From positions 62,001-126,000 of the forward strand of contig NZ_JACVXD010000002.1 of NCBI RefSeq assembly GCF_014596975.1: a stretch of 64,000 nt of DNA. Direction: 5' to 3'. Below the pieces are notes generated by a model, which saw nothing but the letters and a program-made list of their open reading frames with translations, was not told the origin of the DNA and did no database searches. The stretch is from Aestuariibaculum marinum. Its GTDB lineage: Bacteria > Bacteroidota > Bacteroidia > Flavobacteriales > Flavobacteriaceae. Position 1 is the stretch's first letter. Each line of letters starts with the position of its first letter. A program made the position numbers and the translations under genes. Of this stretch, positions 8,925-17,303 are shown one piece after another.

Positions 8925-10286
8925 ATGACAAATCGATTTCTTAACCTTAATACTTTAAGTCTCGCACTAAGCGCATTATTACTTACTGTAAGTTGTAGTG
9001 ATGATTCTAACGACATAATTGACGAAGAAAAAGAAGAAAACAGCCGATGGATAACTGTTGCTGCTGCAAAAATGGGAGACAACCCTGGTGATGGCAACGG
9101 TGGAACCTTAATTTATTCTATTAGTAGTGATGATGCTAAAGACCCTACAAAATCAATAGCACCATTCGATAATGGTTTTATCGTTCCTTCCAACAGAACA
9201 GCGCGTTTACAAGCTTCAGAAGATGGTAATACTATTTTTAATATTAGCTATGCTGGAGATACAGGTGGTAACTACTCTAAATACCTTGTTAACGGCGGAC
9301 AAAATTTTGTTCAAACAGGATCTGAAGTTAGTATTGCACCTTATGTAGGGTCTGCTCCAAGATGGATTAAATTATTTGATGGCGATAAAACAGGTGCCGC
9401 TGTATATGTTTCAACAGAACATCAATTTGATGATAACGGAACTCCGGAAGATACTTCAGATGACACCTATACACGTACCGAAGCCACTATGGGTATTGTG
9501 ACATTAGACTTAGAAAACTCATTGATTAAAAACTTTGAAGAATCCAGTATTCCTTTAACTGCTGAAGAAGAGGCACAAGGATATTACATTTCAAGAATTG
9601 ATATGCCGGTATTAAATGCTGCAGGAGACAAATTATATATTGGTGCTCGTTTAAGCAAAGTAGACCCTGCCACAGCTGAAAGAGATAATGACTATGAAAT
9701 TTTAGGTTCAAAAACTATTGTTTTGGATTACCCATCATTATTAAACCCAACAATTATTAGTTCTACCGTAGGGCACGGAAACACCAATGGTTACCGCAGT
9801 ATTAATACATTCCTTTATAACGGTAGTGTTTATCAGGCCAATCAAGGCGACCCTAACGGTTCACATATTTTAAAAATTGATGCCAACAATCAATACGATG
9901 ATTCTTATACTTTTAGCTTAGACGATGCTTTAGGTATCGAGGATGCTTATATTTTAGCCTGGAGACCTGCAGCTAACGGAAAAGCCGTATTAGCATACCG
10001 TCATGCCGGATCTCAAGATGGAATTTCAGGACGACCAGAATCGTTTTTTGCTTTAGTAGATTTAGAAGCACAAACAGCTACTAAAATAAATGAAATTCCT
10101 TATACCGTTGATTTAGATTTATTTCAATACCAAGGGTACGCTGTTGAAGGAAATGAGATTTACTTAACAGCAGCTCCTGTGGGACAAAATGGAAATATCT
10201 ACGTTATTGATACCGAAACAGGTGAAGTAACTAAAGGTGCTGAGTTAGTCAATGTAGCAGGAAGCCATTTTATTGGAGCCTGGTAA
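8925..10286 (+). CDS. DUF4374 domain lipoprotein
   Basis: A 453 aa lipoprotein with lipobox TVSC (Cys25), followed by a strongly acidic tail (SDDSNDIIDEEKEEN) that fits the surface-export signal of Bacteroidota lipoproteins. The body has the repeated beta-propeller-like pattern of DUF4374, with AYRHAGSQDGISGRP near residue 360 and YVIDTETGEV near the end. The family has no proven reaction but is commonly found next to TonB receptors for iron compounds. It shares a transcript with the receptor (ten-base gap) and is followed by a strong terminator. A role in catching the ligand at the surface is inferred. Confidence 0.85.
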   Translation: MTNRFLNLNTLSLALSALLLTVSCSDDSNDIIDEEKEENSRWITVAAAKMGDNPGDGNGGTLIYSISSDDAKDPTKSIAPFDNGFIVPSNRTARLQASEDGNTIFNISYAGDTGGNYSKYLVNGGQNFVQTGSEVSIAPYVGSAPRWIKLFDGDKTGAAVYVSTEHQFDDNGTPEDTSDDTYTRTEATMGIVTLDLENSLIKNFEESSIPLTAEEEAQGYYISRIDMPVLNAAGDKLYIGARLSKVDPATAERDNDYEILGSKTIVLDYPSLLNPTIISSTVGHGNTNGYRSINTFLYNGSVYQANQGDPNGSHILKIDANNQYDDSYTFSLDDALGIEDAYILAWRPAANGKAVLAYRHAGSQDGISGRPESFFALVDLEAQTATKINEIPYTVDLDLFQYQGYAVEGNEIYLTAAPVGQNGNIYVIDTETGEVTKGAELVNVAGSHFIGAW

Positions 10287-10305
10287 CAACACCTTTCTAT
10301 TTAAC

Positions 10306-10339
10306 AAAAAAGGGAGAAATTTAAATTTCTCCCTTTTTT
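10306..10339. terminator. Bidirectional rho-independent terminator
   Basis: A perfect inverted repeat (core GGGAGAAATTT / AAATTTCTCCC) flanked by A and T runs on both sides. It lies between the convergent DUF4374 and pyk genes and can stop transcription from both directions. Confidence 0.9.
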
Positions 10340-10360
10340 TATATCTAAATATATTATAAA

Positions 10361-11794
10361 CTATTTCGTAATCTCTCGTACACGAAGGGTATTTACCATA
10401 CCTTTTTCAGCAATTGGCATTGAAGCTAAACTCACTACAAAATCCCCTTTCTTAACAAAACCTTCGGCTTTAGCCATTCTATTAATATCACCTACAGTTT
10501 CATCAGTAGACACAAACTTATCGTAATGGAAAGCTTTAACACCCCATAATAAACTTAACTGCGTTAAGATTCGCTTGTTTGGTGTAAACACTAAAATATG
10601 ACAAGACGGTCTCCAGGCTGAAATCTGAAATGCCGTATACCCACTGTTTGTTAAAGTTGAAATTGCTTGTGCATCAATCTCATTGGCCATTAATGCGGCA
10701 TGATAACAAATTGATTTTGTTATATAACGTTTTGTACGCACATGTGGTGGCAATTGAGGCACTTGAATTAATGGTGAATCTTCTACATTTTTAAGAATGT
10801 TCGCCATTTGTTTAATAACCTGTACCGGATACTGACCAACAGAAGTTTCTCCTGAAAGCATTACAGCATCAGCGCCATCCATTACAGAGTTTGCAACGTC
10901 ATTCACTTCGGCACGTGTAGGCGTTAAACTGCTAATCATGGTCTCCATCATCTGGGTTGCAATGATAACTGGTATTCTTGCCTTCTTAGCACGTAATACT
11001 AATTGCTTTTGTATTATTGGCACTTCTTCAGCAGGAACTTCAACTCCTAGATCTCCACGAGCCACCATTAAACCATCACAATTGGCTACAATAGCATCAA
11101 TATTTTTAACCGCCTCTGGCTTTTCAATTTTTGCTACAATCGGAATTTTATGCTCTGTATGTTTAGCAATTAAATCGCGTAACTGTTGTAAGTCTTCAGC
11201 GTGACGCACGAATGAAAGTGCAATCCAATCGACATCCTGACTAATCGCGAAAATAGCATCTTCAATATCTTTCTCTGTTAACGCTGGTTGTGAGATATTT
11301 GTGTTTGGTAAATTAACACCTTTCTTAGATTTTAACGGTCCGCCTTGAATGACTTTTGCTTTAACTTCAGACTCGCCGTCTGTAGATACGACTTCAAAAA
11401 TTAATTTACCGTCATCTAAAAGAATGCGCTCACCTGGTTTTGCATCTTGTGGAAATCTTTCATAAGTCATGTAAACACGCTCTTTAGTTCCCTCAAAACG
11501 TTCTCCGGTAGCAAAAACAATTTCATCGCCAGGGTTTACAACAACTTCTTCCTTCATAACCCCAACGCGAAGTTTAGGTCCTTGTAAATCGGCTAATATC
11601 GCTGCAGAAAAACCAAATTCATCATTCAGTTCACGTATCATTTTTATGCGCTCGGCAACATCTTTATAATCGGCATGAGAAAAGTTTATTCTAAATACGT
11701 TAGCTCCTTCTTCAAGCATCTCCTTTAGAACTTCTTTTGTACTTGTAGCAGGACCTAAGGTTGCTACTATTTTGGTTTTCTTATTTAATGGCAT
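10361..11794 (-). CDS. pyk: Pyruvate kinase
   Basis: Last step of glycolysis: phosphoenolpyruvate + ADP to pyruvate + ATP. The 477 aa length is standard. Seen are the N-terminal KIVATLGPAT, the substrate-binding RINFSHAD, the metal and lysine region VAKIEKPEA, GDLGVEVP, and the active-site segment IIATQMMETMI followed by PTRAEVNDVANSVMDGADAVMLSGETS. The C-terminal regulatory domain is present. It follows the IPExxxVDY gene with three bases between them, so the two form one transcript, in the usual flavobacterial order. Confidence 0.98.
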   Translation of the reverse strand: MPLNKKTKIVATLGPATSTKEVLKEMLEEGANVFRINFSHADYKDVAERIKMIRELNDEFGFSAAILADLQGPKLRVGVMKEEVVVNPGDEIVFATGERFEGTKERVYMTYERFPQDAKPGERILLDDGKLIFEVVSTDGESEVKAKVIQGGPLKSKKGVNLPNTNISQPALTEKDIEDAIFAISQDVDWIALSFVRHAEDLQQLRDLIAKHTEHKIPIVAKIEKPEAVKNIDAIVANCDGLMVARGDLGVEVPAEEVPIIQKQLVLRAKKARIPVIIATQMMETMISSLTPTRAEVNDVANSVMDGADAVMLSGETSVGQYPVQVIKQMANILKNVEDSPLIQVPQLPPHVRTKRYITKSICYHAALMANEIDAQAISTLTNSGYTAFQISAWRPSCHILVFTPNKRILTQLSLLWGVKAFHYDKFVSTDETVGDINRMAKAEGFVKKGDFVVSLASMPIAEKGMVNTLRVREITK

Positions 11795-11797
11795 TAG

Positions 11798-12280
11798 CTA
11801 AAAAATTAAATTTTCTTTTGATTTCAATTTATTAATATCTACACTAAAGGCTGTTGCTACTTTAGGAATACTTAAGATACTTTGCAGTATATATTTCTCC
11901 TTATTTGTACTAAACTCGTTATCTATTTTTAAAAAATAATTAACGGCCTTGTGTTCTGGTATTAAATGTGATACCCTTGTTATTTTTTCCTGTAAATCGA
12001 ACAATGATTTACCTGTATTTTGCTGAAAAACTTCAGTCTTACACGCATTGGAAACCAAGTTCCATGTGGTTAACTGTTTTTCGTCCTTCCACTCGAAAAT
12101 AGAATAAGCTGACTGGTCTACATTAACATCGATATCGGCATTTTTTCGAGACAGACTTATTCCTAAGTGTTTGTTTAACAGATAGGCTAATCGGTAATCG
12201 TCAATAGAACAATGTATCGCAATTAAAGTGTGTGACACTTCATTAAAAACATCATCCAGAATAAGTTTGTGAACAGCCAT
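11798..12280 (-). CDS. IPExxxVDY family protein
   Basis: A 160 aa cytoplasmic protein of unknown function, known as a conserved small gene between rnc and pyk in Bacteroidota. The family is named for the motif IPExxxVDY; here it reads IPEHKAVNY at about residues 108-116, so the Asp is replaced by Asn. There are no membrane segments or cysteine clusters. The position directly before pyk (three-base gap) and after rnc is the main support for the assignment. Confidence 0.85.
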   Translation of the reverse strand: MAVHKLILDDVFNEVSHTLIAIHCSIDDYRLAYLLNKHLGISLSRKNADIDVNVDQSAYSIFEWKDEKQLTTWNLVSNACKTEVFQQNTGKSLFDLQEKITRVSHLIPEHKAVNYFLKIDNEFSTNKEKYILQSILSIPKVATAFSVDINKLKSKENLIF

Positions 12281-12399
12281 AACTTATATTAAACGTTGTA
12301 AATATAGTATTTATAAACGTTCAATTGTTATAACTTTATATTAATATTTAGAAGAATTTTAACTAAAACGTTGTAGTTAATAGCTTTGTTTGATAAGTT

Positions 12400-13140
12400 T
12401 TACAGCATTTTTGATATTTTATTCTGGAATACAAAAAATGCACGTTTTGATGCTTTTTCTTCGGCTTTCTTCTTAGATGTTGCTCTGGCTTTAGCCACGA
12501 CTTTGTCGTCTATAGAAAGCTTAACCGAGAAGTGTTTTACTTCATCAATTCCAGTGTCGTCATAAACATTATAATTAAATGTTTTTTTCTCCTTTTGACA
12601 CCATTCAATCAGTAAACTTTTATAGCTTATTACCTTTCCTTCCAATCGCTCGATATCGACATGAGGTGTAATAATTCGATTGTAAATAAATTTTTCACAG
12701 TGTTTATACCCTCGGTCTAAGAAGATTGCACCTACCAAGGCTTCGAATAAATTTCCGTGAATATTATCTCCAAACTGACCCGGTGGAATTTTACTCTCTA
12801 CCAAATCGATTAACTTAAGCTCCTTACCCAATTCGTTAAGATGCTCTCTACTTACAACTTTAGATCGCATTTTTGTAAGATAACCTTCGTCGCCACTAGG
12901 AACCTCTAAATATAGGTGAGAAGCAATAACAGCACTTAACATGGCATCACCCAAAAATTCCAATCGCTCGTAATTAACAGCATTCCCTTTGCTGTCTTTA
13001 ATATTCATGGAGCGGTGTGTAAATGCCTTTTTGAAGTATTTTAAATTCTTAGGTTTAAACCCGAGAATCTTATGTAATTGCATAAAAAAATTCCCGTTAC
13101 GTTTAAAACGGGAATTTAATATGTTACGAATGTTTTTCAT
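12400..13140 (-). CDS. rnc: Ribonuclease III
   Basis: Cuts double-stranded RNA in rRNA precursors and other structured transcripts. The 246 aa protein has an N-terminal extension of about 20 residues, then the catalytic domain with the signature NYERLEFLGDAML (about residues 57-69) and the second acidic site NLFEALVGAIFLDRGY. The double-stranded RNA-binding domain fills the C-terminus (KSLLIEWCQKEKKTF to KKKAEEKASKRAF). It starts seven bases after fabF ends and is part of the acpP-fabF-rnc unit. Confidence 0.96.
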   Translation of the reverse strand: MKNIRNILNSRFKRNGNFFMQLHKILGFKPKNLKYFKKAFTHRSMNIKDSKGNAVNYERLEFLGDAMLSAVIASHLYLEVPSGDEGYLTKMRSKVVSREHLNELGKELKLIDLVESKIPPGQFGDNIHGNLFEALVGAIFLDRGYKHCEKFIYNRIITPHVDIERLEGKVISYKSLLIEWCQKEKKTFNYNVYDDTGIDEVKHFSVKLSIDDKVVAKARATSKKKAEEKASKRAFFVFQNKISKML

Positions 13141-13147
13141 TCGGGAT

Positions 13148-14398
13148 TTAGTCTAATTTCTTGAATAATACACAAGCGTTATGTCCGCCAAATCCAAATG
13201 TATTACTCATAGCCACTTTAATGTCTCGCTTTTGAGCCTTATTCAAAGTTAAATTTAATTCAGGATCGATATTTTCATCTACTGTTGTATGGTTAATGGT
13301 TGGCGGAATAATACCGTTTTCCATTGCCATAATAGACGAAATCGCTTCAATAGCACCGGCTGCACCTAATAAATGCCCGGTCATTGATTTTGTTGAATTA
13401 ATATTTATGTGTTTTGCGTGATCGCCAAACACCTCTGAAATTGCTTTAAGTTCTGCAACGTCTCCTAATGGTGTAGATGTTCCATGTGTATTAATATGGT
13501 CTACGTCTTCAGGGTTTAGACCTGCATTCTCTAAACAATTTTTCATTACGGCTACTACGCCTTTTCCATCCGGATGTGGTGCCGTCATGTGGTAAGCATC
13601 AGAAGATAGACCTCCACCTATAAATTCTGCGTAAATTTTCGCACCTCTTGCTTTTGCGTGCTCATATTCTTCTAGAACAAGTGCGCCTGCACCTTCCCCC
13701 AATACGAAACCATCTCTTGTACCGTCAAACGGACGAGAAGCTGTTTCAGGGCTTTCGTTTCTAGTTGATAAGGCATGCATAGCATTGAAACCTCCCATTC
13801 CTGCAATTGTTACTGCTGCTTCACTTCCTCCTGTAACCACTACATCACAATGTCCTAAACGAATCGTGTTTAAAGCATCGAACATAGCATTAGCTGAAGA
13901 AGCACAGGCTGAAACCGTTGTATAGTTAGGCCCCATAAATCCATGTTTAATGGAAATATTTCCTGGTGCAATATCTGCAATCATTTTAGGAATAAAGAAC
14001 GGATTGAATCTTGGCGTACCGTCACCTTTCGCAAAATTTAAAACCTCGTCTTGGAAGGTCTCTAAACCTCCAATACCAGCACCCCATATAACCCCAACAC
14101 GTAGCTTGTTTACTTCGTCTAAGTTTAAATTCGCATCTGCAATAGCTTCGTCTGAAGCAACCATAGCATACTGCGTAAACTTATCCATTCTACCAGCTAA
14201 CTTACGGTCTATAAAGTCTGTTGCTTTAAAGTTTTTCAACTCACAAGCAAACTTGGTTTTAAATTTTTCGGTATCAAAATATGTTATAGGCGCAGCACCA
14301 CTTTTACCACTGATTAAGGCATCCCAATACTCTTGTTTGGTATTACCTATCGGTGTTAAAGCGCCCAATCCTGTGACTACAACTCGCTTTAATTCCAT
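13148..14398 (-). CDS. fabF: Beta-ketoacyl-ACP synthase II
   Basis: Condenses malonyl-ACP with acyl-ACP in fatty-acid elongation. The 416 aa length is normal. The Cys-His-His triad is visible as the Cys in TVSACASSANAM, the His in INTHGTSTPLGD and the His in KSMTGHLLGAAGA. The N-terminus RVVVTGLGALTPIGN is typical of the family. It lies 12 bases after acpP, its substrate carrier, and seven bases before rnc. Confidence 0.98.
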   Translation of the reverse strand: MELKRVVVTGLGALTPIGNTKQEYWDALISGKSGAAPITYFDTEKFKTKFACELKNFKATDFIDRKLAGRMDKFTQYAMVASDEAIADANLNLDEVNKLRVGVIWGAGIGGLETFQDEVLNFAKGDGTPRFNPFFIPKMIADIAPGNISIKHGFMGPNYTTVSACASSANAMFDALNTIRLGHCDVVVTGGSEAAVTIAGMGGFNAMHALSTRNESPETASRPFDGTRDGFVLGEGAGALVLEEYEHAKARGAKIYAEFIGGGLSSDAYHMTAPHPDGKGVVAVMKNCLENAGLNPEDVDHINTHGTSTPLGDVAELKAISEVFGDHAKHININSTKSMTGHLLGAAGAIEAISSIMAMENGIIPPTINHTTVDENIDPELNLTLNKAQKRDIKVAMSNTFGFGGHNACVLFKKLD

Positions 14399-14410
14399 AA
14401 AGTATTTGGC

Positions 14411-14644
14411 TTATTTTGCTTCTTCGATGTATGATATAGCTTGACCTACTGTCGCAATGTTTTCTGCTTGGTCATCTGGAATCTGGATATCGAATTCTTT
14501 TTCGAACTCCATGATTAATTCTACAGTATCTAAAGAGTCTGCTCCTAAATCGTTAGTGAAGCTTGCTTCAGTTACAACTTCGTTTTCATCAACTCCTAAT
14601 TTGTCTACGATAATCGCTTTTACTCTTGATGCAATGTCTGACAT
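14411..14644 (-). CDS. acpP: Acyl carrier protein
   Basis: Carries growing fatty acids on a phosphopantetheine arm. The 77 aa acidic four-helix protein shows the modification site [13 protein letters not shown], with the attachment Ser at residue 36. It is the first gene of the acpP-fabF-rnc block. The upstream 276 bp gap to divergent purN holds no gene, only promoters and one inverted repeat. Confidence 0.98.
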   Translation of the reverse strand: MSDIASRVKAIIVDKLGVDENEVVTEASFTNDLGADSLDTVELIMEFEKEFDIQIPDDQAENIATVGQAISYIEEAK

Positions 14645-14804
14645 AATCTTTTAATTTTAAGTTTTAATTAGTTGGCAAAAATAAAAAACTTTATTTTATA
14701 ACACACCTTTAGTGTTAAAAAAGTGTTTCTAATTTACTAAATTCCTTTTAAGAATTTAAATTTAACCTATTAATTGTTAATAATTATTCTTTTTTTTGCC
14801 CAAA

Positions 14805-14831
14805 TAATCACAACTCTATAAGAGTGTGATT
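14805..14831. repeat. Inverted repeat between acpP and purN
   Basis: Arms AATCACA-A-CTCT and AGAGTGTGATT match over 11 bp with one extra A in the left arm and an ATA centre. It lies in the gap between divergent acpP and purN. It has no T run, so an operator is more likely than a terminator; the binding protein is unknown. Confidence 0.4.
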
Positions 14832-14868
14832 AAATTGTGCTTAAAAATTTAATTTTGAAATACTTTAA

Positions 14869-14876
14869 TATTTTTG
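14869..14876 (+). promoter_or_regulatory. Candidate -7 box for purN
   Basis: TATTTTTG fits the Bacteroidota -7 consensus TAnnTTTG. It lies 45 bp upstream of the purN start. No good -33 TTTG is found at the usual distance, so the call is tentative. Confidence 0.35.
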
Positions 14877-14920
14877 GAAGCACATTACATTCCATACAAA
14901 TTTAAAACGTCAGCCATTCA

Positions 14921-15484
14921 ATGAAACGTATTGTCATTTTTGCTTCCGGAAGCGGTTCTAACGCAGAGAATCTCGTAGAATATTTTAATAACAACGATGT
15001 TGCTTCGGTTGTTCAAATACTTACCAATAACCCACAAGCCAAAGTTTTAGATCGTGCGAAACGATTAAAAGTTAGCGCCCTTTCATTCAACAAGGTTGCA
15101 CTTACCGAAACAAACGATGTTTTAAACCTGTTAAATGCGACCAAACCTGATTTAATTGTTTTAGCGGGGTTTTTATGGAAATTCCCGGAAGCCATTATTA
15201 ATGAATATCCGAATAAAGTGATTAATGTCCATCCGGCTCTATTACCCAAATTTGGTGGTAAAGGCATGTATGGTATGAACGTACATAAAGCCGTGGTTGA
15301 TAATAAGGAAACTGAAACCGGAATTACTATTCACTACGTAAACGAAAACTACGACGAAGGCGCTATTATTTTTCAAGCCAAATGCGATGTAACTCCTACT
15401 GATACAGCCGAAGATGTTGCTGCAAAAATTCATAAACTGGAAATGGAGCATTTCCCTAAAGTGGTTGAAGATTTATTAAAATAA
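14921..15484 (+). CDS. purN: Phosphoribosylglycinamide formyltransferase
   Basis: Third step of purine synthesis: transfers a formyl group from 10-formyl-tetrahydrofolate to GAR. The 187 aa length is normal. Seen are the phosphate-binding FASGSGSNAENLVEYF at the start, the folate-site motif VINVHPALLPKFGGKGMYG, and ETGITIHYVNENYDEGAIIFQ with the catalytic Asp. A second purine gene, purF, lies 1.8 kb downstream on the same strand. Confidence 0.97.
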   Translation: MKRIVIFASGSGSNAENLVEYFNNNDVASVVQILTNNPQAKVLDRAKRLKVSALSFNKVALTETNDVLNLLNATKPDLIVLAGFLWKFPEAIINEYPNKVINVHPALLPKFGGKGMYGMNVHKAVVDNKETETGITIHYVNENYDEGAIIFQAKCDVTPTDTAEDVAAKIHKLEMEHFPKVVEDLLK

Positions 15485-15597
15485 AAATATAATATCGAGC
15501 ATTTGAAATTAAACGGAACAAACAATGTTTGTGGAAAATATCGAGATATCACAGAATAATGCACAATATATAAATAGTTATACTTTAGCAACAATCC

Positions 15598-16239
15598 ATG
15601 TCTAAAAAAAAGAAAAAATACTATACCGTTTGGAAAGGCCACAAAACCGGTGTTTTTGAAACATGGAACGATTGCAAAGCTCAAATAACCAATTACGAAG
15701 GTGCTCAATACAAATCGTTTGAAACTTTTGATGCCGCTAAAAACGCTTTAAACGGAAATTACAAAGACTATATTGGTAAAAACAAATCTTTCTCAAGCTC
15801 GTTATCTCCTGAACAATTAAAAAAAATCGGGCAACCTAATTACAACTCAATTTCGGTAGATGCCGCCTCAAGCGGAAATCCTGGCGTTATGGAATATCGA
15901 GGTGTCGACACAAAAACCAAACAACAACTTTTTATTCAAGGTCCCTTTCAAGAAGGTACTAATAACATAGGTGAATTTTTAGCTATTGTTCATGGCTTGG
16001 CGCTTCTTAAAAAGAAAAACAGCAACCGAATTATTTATACCGATTCACGGACTGCCATAAGCTGGGTGAAGAAAAAAAACTGCAATACCAAATTACAGCG
16101 TAACGAAAAAAACAAAGCTCTTTTTGAATTAGTCGACCGTGCCGTTAACTGGTTAAAGACCAACAACTACACCACAACCATAGTAAAATGGGAAACAAAA
16201 GCTTGGGGTGAAATCCCGGCAGATTTTGGACGAAAATAA
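15598..16239 (+). CDS. rnhA: Ribonuclease H with N-terminal viroplasmin domain
   Basis: Degrades the RNA strand of RNA-DNA hybrids. The 213 aa protein has an N-terminal viroplasmin (hybrid-binding) domain at about 5-50 (YYTVWKGHKTGVFETW...YKSFETFDAAKNAL), a linker, and an RNase H fold from about 75. The first catalytic Asp is in ISVDAASSGNPG, then NNIGEFLAIVHGL (Glu) and YTDSRTAISWV (Asp). The end KAWGEIPADFGRK carries the last acidic residue. This arrangement is common in Bacteroidota. Confidence 0.93.
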   Translation: MSKKKKKYYTVWKGHKTGVFETWNDCKAQITNYEGAQYKSFETFDAAKNALNGNYKDYIGKNKSFSSSLSPEQLKKIGQPNYNSISVDAASSGNPGVMEYRGVDTKTKQQLFIQGPFQEGTNNIGEFLAIVHGLALLKKKNSNRIIYTDSRTAISWVKKKNCNTKLQRNEKNKALFELVDRAVNWLKTNNYTTTIVKWETKAWGEIPADFGRK

Positions 16240-16265
16240 ATTCGTTTTTTAGCACTTAAAAGACG

Positions 16266-16273
16266 TATATTTG
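16266..16273 (+). promoter_or_regulatory. -7 promoter box of the PfkB kinase gene
   Basis: TATATTTG is an exact match to TAnnTTTG. It lies 21 bp before the start codon, with a T-rich -33 region near 16245, so the leader would be short. Confidence 0.55.
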
Positions 16274-16294
16274 CACCAAAATTAAAAAACCTTT

Positions 16295-17221
16295 ATGGGT
16301 AAATTAGTAATTGTTGGCACAGTAGCCTTTGATGCTATTGAAACGCCGTTCGGAAAAACCGACAAAATACTTGGTGGTGCAGCCACTTTTATTGGATTAT
16401 CTGCTTCACATTTTAACGTAGACGCTGCAGCCGTATCGGTTGTTGGTGGCGATTTTCCTCAAGAATATTTAGACCTATTGTCTAATAAAAATATTGATAT
16501 TTCAGGTGTTGAAATCGTTAAAGAAGGAAAAACATTTTTCTGGAGTGGTCGTTACCACAACGACATGAATAGCCGTGATACGTTAGTAACAGAACTTAAC
16601 ACATTAGCAGACTTCAATCCAGTAGTTCCTCAAGATTACAGAAATGCAGAAGTCGTGATGTTAGGAAATCTACATCCTATCGTCCAACTAAGTGTTTTAG
16701 AACAAATGGAAGAAAAGCCTAAGCTGGTTATTCTGGACACGATGAATTTCTGGATGGACTGTGCTTTAGACGATTTACATAAAGTGATTAAGAAAATTGA
16801 TGTGATTACCATCAATGATGAAGAAGCTAGACAATTAACCGGAGAGTACTCGTTGTTAGTTGCTGCCAGAAAAATTCACGAAATGGGACCTAAATACGTA
16901 GTGATTAAAAAAGGAGAACATGGAGCTTTATTGTTTCATAACGATAACGTATTCTATGCTCCGGCTTTACCACTGGAAGAGGTTTTCGATCCAACAGGAG
17001 CTGGCGATACGTTTGCCGGAGGTTTTGCAGGATATATCGCAAAAACTGGAGACACCTCATTCGAGAATATGAAGAATGCTGTAATTTACGGTTCCACTTT
17101 AGCCTCCTTCTGTGTTGAAAAATTCGGAACAGAACGCATGCAGAATTTAAGCGAAGGCGAAGTCCATAAGCGCTTGTTACAGTTTAAGCAGTTAACACAA
17201 TTTGAAATAGAATTAGCATAA
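16295..17221 (+). CDS. PfkB-family sugar/nucleoside kinase
   Basis: A ribokinase-fold ATP-dependent kinase of 308 aa. The N-terminus has the substrate-side GG pattern (KILGGAATFIGLSASHF), and the C-terminal anion-hole and catalytic-base motif is DPTGAGDTFAGGFAGY. Its position between RNase H and purF, with purN nearby, fits a role in nucleoside or ribose metabolism, but the substrate cannot be read. A strong terminator follows directly, so it is a single-gene unit behind its own promoter. Confidence 0.9.
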   Translation: MGKLVIVGTVAFDAIETPFGKTDKILGGAATFIGLSASHFNVDAAAVSVVGGDFPQEYLDLLSNKNIDISGVEIVKEGKTFFWSGRYHNDMNSRDTLVTELNTLADFNPVVPQDYRNAEVVMLGNLHPIVQLSVLEQMEEKPKLVILDTMNFWMDCALDDLHKVIKKIDVITINDEEARQLTGEYSLLVAARKIHEMGPKYVVIKKGEHGALLFHNDNVFYAPALPLEEVFDPTGAGDTFAGGFAGYIAKTGDTSFENMKNAVIYGSTLASFCVEKFGTERMQNLSEGEVHKRLLQFKQLTQFEIELA

Positions 17222-17226
17222 AATCG

Positions 17227-17251
17227 CGCGCTCGAAAAAGAGCGCGTTTTT
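17227..17251 (+). terminator. Rho-independent terminator after the PfkB kinase gene
   Basis: Stem CGCGCTC / GAGCGCG with a six-base loop, followed by five T. It starts six bases after the stop codon. Confidence 0.9.
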
Positions 17252-17303
17252 AAATTATAAACGTTATTATTTACGCAAAAGCGACAAACACAATAGATCT
17301 AAA

